In this document: positions 58,681 through 64,000 of the stretch, piece after piece
How the letters are laid out: every line of letters begins with the position of its first letter
Numbering within the stretch: the stretch's first letter is position 1
Source: Picocystis sp. L7
Taxonomy: Eukaryota > Chlorophyta > Picocystophyceae > Picocystales > Picocystaceae
Direction of reading: 5' to 3'
DNA: 64,000 nt
Assembly: GCA_020975725.1 (NCBI GenBank)
Contig: QXJR01000013.1
Coordinates: 434,001-498,000, forward strand
Notes under the pieces: model-generated
Told to the model about the DNA's origin: nothing
The model's database searches: none
The model's input: the letters and a program-made list of their open reading frames with translations, nothing else
Program-made: the position numbers and the translations under genes

Positions 58681-60711
58681 CTATAGAGGACTGTCTGGCT
58701 CTGGCTCAGTACCTACTCCACTTTCGTAACATTGGTACACCCACACGTATTCTTCGAACGGCCTGCCACTGCTAAAGTGCGATTGGAGGAATTGCGCTCT
58801 CTGTTGGCAGTGATGCTCCTCCAGAGTCATCTCCATGGCGTTTCTGGCTGTGTCAAATACAACCAAAAAGTCTACCGCATGATTTTTTAGAGCTTCTGAT
58901 GCAAAAGCTTTTGGATTCCATTCGAAGCAATCTGACTCGCTTATGTCCCCCAGTATCTCCTTGCAATGCGACAATTGTGCACGTGCGAGGGGTTGTGGTG
59001 CAGTTGCGCGATGTGGTGGTGGGGAACAATCTAGGTGTGCTATTCTTGTTTGTAGATTTGCAAAACTCTGAGCAGGTGTAGCATGGCATCTGGACAACAC
59101 CATGACTCCAAAAGCTGAGGGTCTATCAGAACTACTATGCATATCTACAGTGTCAATGTTAGTAGATCTGGTGATGCGGCCGTCACTTGTAGGCCCAGTG
59201 CCTTCTATTCCAGAGAAACTGGCTTGTTTGCGCTGTGTAGAAGCCCCCCTTGATAGTGGATAATCTGATGCCTCTGCATGTGTCCTAAGCCATTGCATTG
59301 CTTCTACCGCACCTCGCTGATGGAAGCGGCAAAAGTAGATGGCGAGTGGCACTTGTAGAAGAAGATGTGCAACAACGAGCAGTCCAACCTTTCTCCTCAT
59401 CAAAGGCAGCACCATGCTTGCCCAAATGAGACGCGTGTTACCTTCAGTATTGCACAGAAACCCTGAAAGACTTGTGGTTCCAACATGTTGAGGTTTCTTG
59501 GCCCTTCTTCTTGTAATGCCTTGTCCGGCATCTTCACTGTGTTCCCTCCTCTCATCAAAGATCTGTCGCTGCAAGTCCTTGCGGGCATTGTGGGACGGAG
59601 CAAACAAGGTTGAACCTTCTTCTCGAGGCATACACGAGGCAAGCATAGTGCCGCAGTAGACATGCAGGAGGGGTACTGCTGGGAGAGCAAAGCGAAATTC
59701 CTTGTGCTTCGCCACAGAAATCGGAAGGAGCCAGATGAAAGCAGCAGCCAGTGGCAGGCTCCATTGTGTTTTCGTCCATAAGCCTATTCCCACAACCGCA
59801 ACCAAGAATCCTATCATTGTTGGCATGGCGTGGGTGAAGTACCAATGCCATGGGTGAACTCCGTAGTAGCCAGCACCCCCCTGCAAGATGTTGAAATCGA
59901 AAAAGTTCCAAGGTGTGAACGTGAGTTCTCCGTAGTACCAGGTGTCCAGAGCAAGCACACAAAGCGCAGTCGTCACGGCCACAGCAATGGCTCTGGTCCA
60001 AGGAATGGCCTTCCAGACAAGCAACGAAGCAATCAAACATGCAGCGGCTGCAGAAGGGCGTACAACGCAAGCAACTGCAGCAAAAAGGAGTGTTCCCGTT
60101 TTGTGGTCTGGCCACATGGATAGGGATGCAGTCAGAAGAGCCGTTTCGATTCCATTAGCATAACATCTTGGTCCAGCATAGCACACGAACCAGTTGGACA
60201 GTTGCAGCACCATGGTCCATCTGGCTGCACGTTTGCCACCATGCTTCTCTGCCAGATGCACCGCAGCTAGATCTGCGACACAGGCGATCCCTGCGTGCAA
60301 CATCCTGGCCGATGTCATCACAGGCAGGTTCGTAGGCCACAATTTCGCGAATGCTACGAGCATCATGGGATGCAATGCACTCCTGATCCTGGCTCGATGC
60401 TCCCAAGGCAGCTGGGTGGTTCCGGGATGCAGCCATGCGTGCGCAGATTCCGGTGCTTGCCAGAACTCGTCCGGATCGAAGTAGGTGGCCACGAACCACG
60501 CGTTGCACATTCGAAACGCCAGCACCCATGGCCATGCTTTCTGCCACGTGTGTGCCACGTGCTTCATCGTGCAGCACCGACACTCCCGAAGGTGGGGCTT
60601 CGGTTCCCGCCAAATCTGCACTGGATCGTTCCCCCCGATTGGAGACTGGAACCTTTCCTTTGGAGGATGAGAAGGATCCCAGGATGAAGATGCTGTGCAG
60701 ATGGGATCCAT
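58681..60711 (-). CDS. PIGB: GPI mannosyltransferase 3 (PIG-B/GPI10)
   Basis: Encodes 676 residues from the ATG at 60711; ATGs at 60768 and 60567 are alternatives. It belongs to the GT22 dolichol-phosphate-mannose enzymes. Marks are FRMCNAWFVATYFDPDEFWQ then APESAHAW (the catalytic loop with the acidic pair after the first helix), TQLPWEHRARIRSALHPMM, the multi-helix body, the DTWYYGELTFTPWNFFDFNI block and GGAGYYGVHPWHWYFTHAMP. These match PIG-B, which adds the third mannose to the GPI anchor in the endoplasmic reticulum. It is longer than human PIG-B (about 550) because of charged inserts at roughly residues 395-450 and 500-590. It lies tandem with the LRR gene upstream. Confidence 0.9.
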   Translation of the reverse strand: MDPICTASSSWDPSHPPKERFQSPIGGNDPVQIWREPKPHLRECRCCTMKHVAHTWQKAWPWVLAFRMCNAWFVATYFDPDEFWQAPESAHAWLHPGTTQLPWEHRARIRSALHPMMLVAFAKLWPTNLPVMTSARMLHAGIACVADLAAVHLAEKHGGKRAARWTMVLQLSNWFVCYAGPRCYANGIETALLTASLSMWPDHKTGTLLFAAVACVVRPSAAAACLIASLLVWKAIPWTRAIAVAVTTALCVLALDTWYYGELTFTPWNFFDFNILQGGAGYYGVHPWHWYFTHAMPTMIGFLVAVVGIGLWTKTQWSLPLAAAFIWLLPISVAKHKEFRFALPAVPLLHVYCGTMLASCMPREEGSTLFAPSHNARKDLQRQIFDERREHSEDAGQGITRRRAKKPQHVGTTSLSGFLCNTEGNTRLIWASMVLPLMRRKVGLLVVAHLLLQVPLAIYFCRFHQRGAVEAMQWLRTHAEASDYPLSRGASTQRKQASFSGIEGTGPTSDGRITRSTNIDTVDMHSSSDRPSAFGVMVLSRCHATPAQSFANLQTRIAHLDCSPPPHRATAPQPLARAQLSHCKEILGDISESDCFEWNPKAFASEALKNHAVDFLVVFDTARNAMEMTLEEHHCQQRAQFLQSHFSSGRPFEEYVWVYQCYESGVGTEPEPDSPL

Positions 60712-61084
60712 TGATGTGAAAGGTAAAGGATGGACCAACAATGGTGGAATGGAGAATGGGTCTAGCATCGTGGATGACGCATTGGGCAGTGCACCATCGA
60801 GAGAAGGGATGCAACGGAGAACCAGGAAGAGAATCGAGGATCGCAATCGTTGGGTTCCGACGCAAAGGCCATTCACAGCACCCTAGGGCAGTCAAGCATG
60901 AAGAAAACAAAACGCCGATTACATGTCATATGCATACAGCGCTATAGCAAAGACAATCCTATCGGTTGCGTGCATAACTACTAGCTAGACTACAACCATA
61001 TGGAAGATGGTATACAACAACTAGCCTATCCCGTGCCGACTCGCGTGCTTGTTCGAAGGCTGAAGGCAGGAGTCATGCCCACAT
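60712..61084. other. spacer between LRR and PIG-B genes
   Basis: A 373-base gap between two minus-strand genes, holding the 3' region of the LRR gene and the leader of PIG-B. AT-rich words (CATATG, CTAGCTAG) occur near 60925-61015. Nothing else was seen. Confidence 0.45.
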
Positions 61085-61951
61085 TCAGTCCCCACCTTCT
61101 GAACTGCTCACTTCCGAGCTTCCTGGGTCTGAAGACCCACCTCCAGTCATCCACTCGGGATATTCCGGCTCTTCGGGCTCTTCTCTGACAGGGAAGAGGG
61201 GCTTGTTGCGCTCGATGATTTCATCGATTTCTTCCTCGGTCAACGGTCCTGGACAATCTGGCATTTCTCCAGTCGAGCAGCGACCCCTCACACGGGTGCG
61301 GTGATAGGAAGTTCCCACCCATGGGTCCACAGATACACCAGAGGTATCCCACCCTTGCCATCTTGCTCGTGGTGGAAGACCATCAGGGATGCAACCGCCA
61401 AGTCTATTGTTATGCTCAAGCTCCACTTCAATCAGATTGTTCAAATTTCCCCACCCACGAGGAACCTCACCAGTGAAATCGTTAGCTTCCATATCAATCT
61501 CCACAAGCTCCGGTAGGCAAGCCAGCCATTCTGGCAGGGGACCAGTGAATTCATTGTTGTCCATGTCGACCTCCGTCAGGTTCCGCATCAAGGCAATCTC
61601 TTCGAAGTCATAGAAGACACCACCAAAACCAAACTTGGGCAAGTGGAAGTTGGTCACCACGCGCTCCACATGAGGCGGTAAGTGATCCTGTCCACGACAC
61701 TGGATTCCCCTCCAGTTTCCATGCCAGGTAAGTCCGCAAGGATCCGCTTCTTCGCAATCCAAGCAGTCATCTCCACGGCCAGACCAGTTCTTCACCGCAC
61801 CAGCCCATCGCCCACCGCTATCCCCAGTCCTGCTCAGAGCTCTCTCTTTGACCAGGAACAGGGCAGCGACGTCTGCGCGACTGGTCTTGGCCAGGCATCC
61901 TCCCAGGTAGGACAAGCCAGTGGCTGCCACGACCACTGCAGTGGCACGCAT
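61085..61951 (-). CDS. small secreted leucine-rich-repeat protein
   Basis: Encodes 288 residues from the ATG at 61951, chosen because MRATAVVVAATGLSYLGGCLA is a good signal peptide; the frame upstream is not conserved-looking. Residues about 60-95 resemble the plant LRR N-terminal cap (CEEADPCGLTWHGNWRGIQC). About four repeats of the plant type follow (MRNLTEVDMDNNEFTGPLPE, LPELVEIDMEANDFTGEVPR, LNNLIEVELEHNNRLGGCIP). A Cys-containing region and an acidic Ser/Glu/Pro-rich tail end the protein. No transmembrane helix or kinase is present, so it is a secreted or wall-associated LRR protein, or a lumenal one. The function is unknown. Confidence 0.82.
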   Translation of the reverse strand: MRATAVVVAATGLSYLGGCLAKTSRADVAALFLVKERALSRTGDSGGRWAGAVKNWSGRGDDCLDCEEADPCGLTWHGNWRGIQCRGQDHLPPHVERVVTNFHLPKFGFGGVFYDFEEIALMRNLTEVDMDNNEFTGPLPEWLACLPELVEIDMEANDFTGEVPRGWGNLNNLIEVELEHNNRLGGCIPDGLPPRARWQGWDTSGVSVDPWVGTSYHRTRVRGRCSTGEMPDCPGPLTEEEIDEIIERNKPLFPVREEPEEPEYPEWMTGGGSSDPGSSEVSSSEGGD

Positions 61952-64000
61952 GGAAGCAGGTGTCCTTTTCCAGTACCAGCAATCAGCAATCCGGAGGGAG
62001 TGGGAAGGACGTGAGGTGTGCAGCTGATGCAATGCAAAAGTGAGGCAAACTTTGCATGGGAGTGCAGGGTTATTGCTCCCAATGGTGGTTGACATCCGAG
62101 GGTCCATCAACGGGAGACCATGCTGGGACCTCCACCAATCAAAAGGTAGGAAAGTCTGGTGGTGATGCCCTCGGAAGAGGACCGTCTGCACTACCTGTTG
62201 CAGCCACGAACTTTTACCCGCTACCTTCTCGGATAAGCCGATGCCGAAAGAGCATGTGCCGAAGAGGACCCAGGCTGGAGTCCTCCGGCCCGGCTCCTCG
62301 GCAACGACGGATGCGTTCCCGAAGCGCGCCCGATGGGAGCCCGGTTTCGGGGTTCGATCGAGGGGCGTGTACCGTCGAGGAGGGACGAGGGCCTGGCTAC
62401 GGCGGGCGTCGAAGCCCTGTCCTCGTGCCACGTGTCGATCGTACACCGCATCGAAGGTACGGACGCTGTGCCCGGGGGTTTCGCCCCAAACCCTGCCTCG
62501 TTGTCACCATCCTGGGGCGTGCAGGGGCGTTTGTCCACGTGGCACACGAAACGGGGAGGCTTCCCGCCAAACGAGGCACGGAACGGGGCGTGTAAGAAGA
62601 TACACGTGTCGTCCTCGTGAGAGATCCGGGTTGTGTGGGAAGAAAGCCATCCATGGAAGCACACGAATGGATCGAATGTACCGCATCAATGTATGCAAGC
62701 GTAGCTCATTTCAAGTGCACCGGGATGGACGAGTTCGGATGGTTGGAGGGACGGATGGAGAGATCGGAGGCTTCGCTGGATGGCGAGGATTACGAAGGCA
62801 CAGGAGAGAGGATCTGTACAGTCCATCGCAGCAGTGGTCCCTCCAATAACTTATTAGCACACGCGCAGCTCGGAAAATGCCCTTTCACCTCTGGCAAATT
62901 CATCCTGCCGACGAATTCGATGAAACAATGCAGCCTTGTTGCAGGATGACAACGAAGAAAAAAGTTTGGGAAACGCCTGGATCCTTCCCGCGCCTGCAAC
63001 CCAAGCAGGATCATCAACCCACGTAAGGATTGGTGCCAAGTGTAGGGACGGGGGACGGTTATTCCACCGGCAACATGCCGCAAATGTGTTGGCAGCAGCG
63101 CAGGAGCGAGTAGCTCGGTTTGGCACACACACTAGTGTAGCTGCTGTCGGTGCAGCAAGCAGTCCCATGCAGATTGCAGGGGCGATGTATGTCCAACTGG
63201 GTGCATATTCACGGCCATTCCTCTTGCTACATTGATGCATGTTTCGGGGTTGCTCGTTGGAGGAAGCAGACTTGTTCACTGCGACAAATATGTGCCAAAT
63301 GCCTGACCTGCACACCAGCATCATTTTGTAATTTGTGGTGTCGAGGGGCTGGCAGCAGCAGTCTTGGATCAGCGTCACATGGAAAAGGATTTAGAAAACC
63401 TGATGTAGAAATGAACCAACGATAAGTTCTCTGGAAGCATGGTGATCACGCTTTGGTCGGATTGTATAGGAGCCATGGCTTTCAAGCAAGGGAAAGAAGA
63501 GGCACTCGCATGGAATGTTTGTGACGACAGATCCATGGAGATGGCATGGTTGTCCAGTCAAGAGTCCAGAAGAATGTTATCAGGCCGAGTTCAAGGTCAC
63601 TCACAGTAATTGGGGATAGTCAGTGCAACTGGTAGGATTGCTTCATGCAGTGCAAAAGTTGGCAGTGCACGTTGTGTTGCGTCTGATGTGTACGCATGCG
63701 GGTATGGATACATAGCCTTTCCGATGGAAGCTTTCGCTGTTCCTCGGCAGTGTCTTACATTTGGCCAGCCCTTCACCATGAGGCAATGTGTACTACTACC
63801 CCAGTACCTCGCGCTCTTGCTTTTTGAGCCTTGGAAGGGGTTGAACCGGACTCAGGCAAAGAACTTTGCCAAGTGGGGGTAAGACTCAGGCAGATAGGAG
63901 AGCTGCTACAGCACGCCTGACAGATCAAGCCAATTGGAGAAAACTCATAAACAATACAAACCTGAAATTCTAGGTTTTACATTCAAAGGCTATACTGAGG
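61952..64000. other. right-end region without a resolved gene
   Basis: About 2 kb. The left 500 bases are the leader of the LRR gene. Further right, protein-like fragments occur. On + there is a segment at about 62878-63022 ending in a GTAAGG donor-like site, and a terminal segment (CNLWCRGAGSSSLGSASHGK then GFRKPDVEMNQR and stop, about 63321-63425) preceded by CTGAC and CACACCAG. They could be two exons of one small gene, but the phase did not join cleanly. On - an open frame at 62854-63378 has one hydrophobic helix. The sequence beyond 63430 is AT-rich and nothing was recognised. Confidence 0.35.

Noticed and set aside
63800-63900. Possible tRNA-like sequence (GGTTGAACC)
   Set aside because: No matching acceptor and anticodon stems could be paired around it.

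Overview
The window looks like a gene-dense nuclear region of a green alga (Viridiplantae). Evidence for this is a photosystem I subunit G gene, a plastid VKOR-thioredoxin (LTO1-type) protein, a plastid-type isopropylmalate dehydratase with a transit peptide, a class XI myosin, an ARIA-type ARM/BTB protein and an FLZ zinc finger. Eukaryotic-only genes (BRF1, ELP4, PIG-B, ArfGAP, SET methyltransferase, golgin TMF) and spliceosomal introns rule out a prokaryote. I cannot name the species. The host DNA is GC-rich, genes are close together on both strands, and introns are few and short. No tRNA, rRNA or CRISPR array was seen.

Layout, left to right: a C/T-rich gene-poor end (1-1.8 kb), then a NUMOD3-repeat protein, a methyltransferase, an FLZ-finger protein, LTO1, ELP4, a thioredoxin-PUB fusion, a conserved unknown, an ABCF ATPase and a glutathionyl-hydroquinone reductase. 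Next come a SET-domain histone methyltransferase, two unrecognised spliced genes, ARIA, a WD40 protein and a short TMF golgin. A whole-looking Ty1/copia retrotransposon (28744-33750, target duplication CCAAA) lies just upstream of the TMF gene. Beside it is an older related LTR remnant, and a second remnant lies in reverse orientation near 36.4-36.8 kb. To the right are an S26-peptidase-like protein without its catalytic pair, PSAG, an unresolved stretch, LEUC, a seven-transmembrane receptor-like protein, an ArfGAP, myosin XI, BRF1, a 1250-residue coiled-coil protein, PIG-B and a small secreted LRR protein.

Several genes only become complete when short introns (43-229 nt) are removed. In PSAG, LEUC, ArfGAP, myosin, BRF1, ARIA and TMF I placed introns by eye. 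In each case the reading phase matched and a CTGAC box lay 15-56 nt upstream of the acceptor. Donors are mostly GTGCGT or GTACGT. These gene models are inferences that transcript data should test.

Two shared promoter-type signals stand out. One is (G/C)TTAA(C/G), often paired at about one helical turn and flanked by TCGAGGGG; it occurs upstream of at least eight genes. The other is a CAGATGCACCC motif, present in six copies between myosin and BRF1 and in five more upstream of the coiled-coil gene. Functionally the genes are ordinary housekeeping genes (photosynthesis, leucine synthesis, RNA polymerase III, tRNA modification, Golgi and actin trafficking, chromatin). I see no single-pathway cluster and no clear new multi-gene system.
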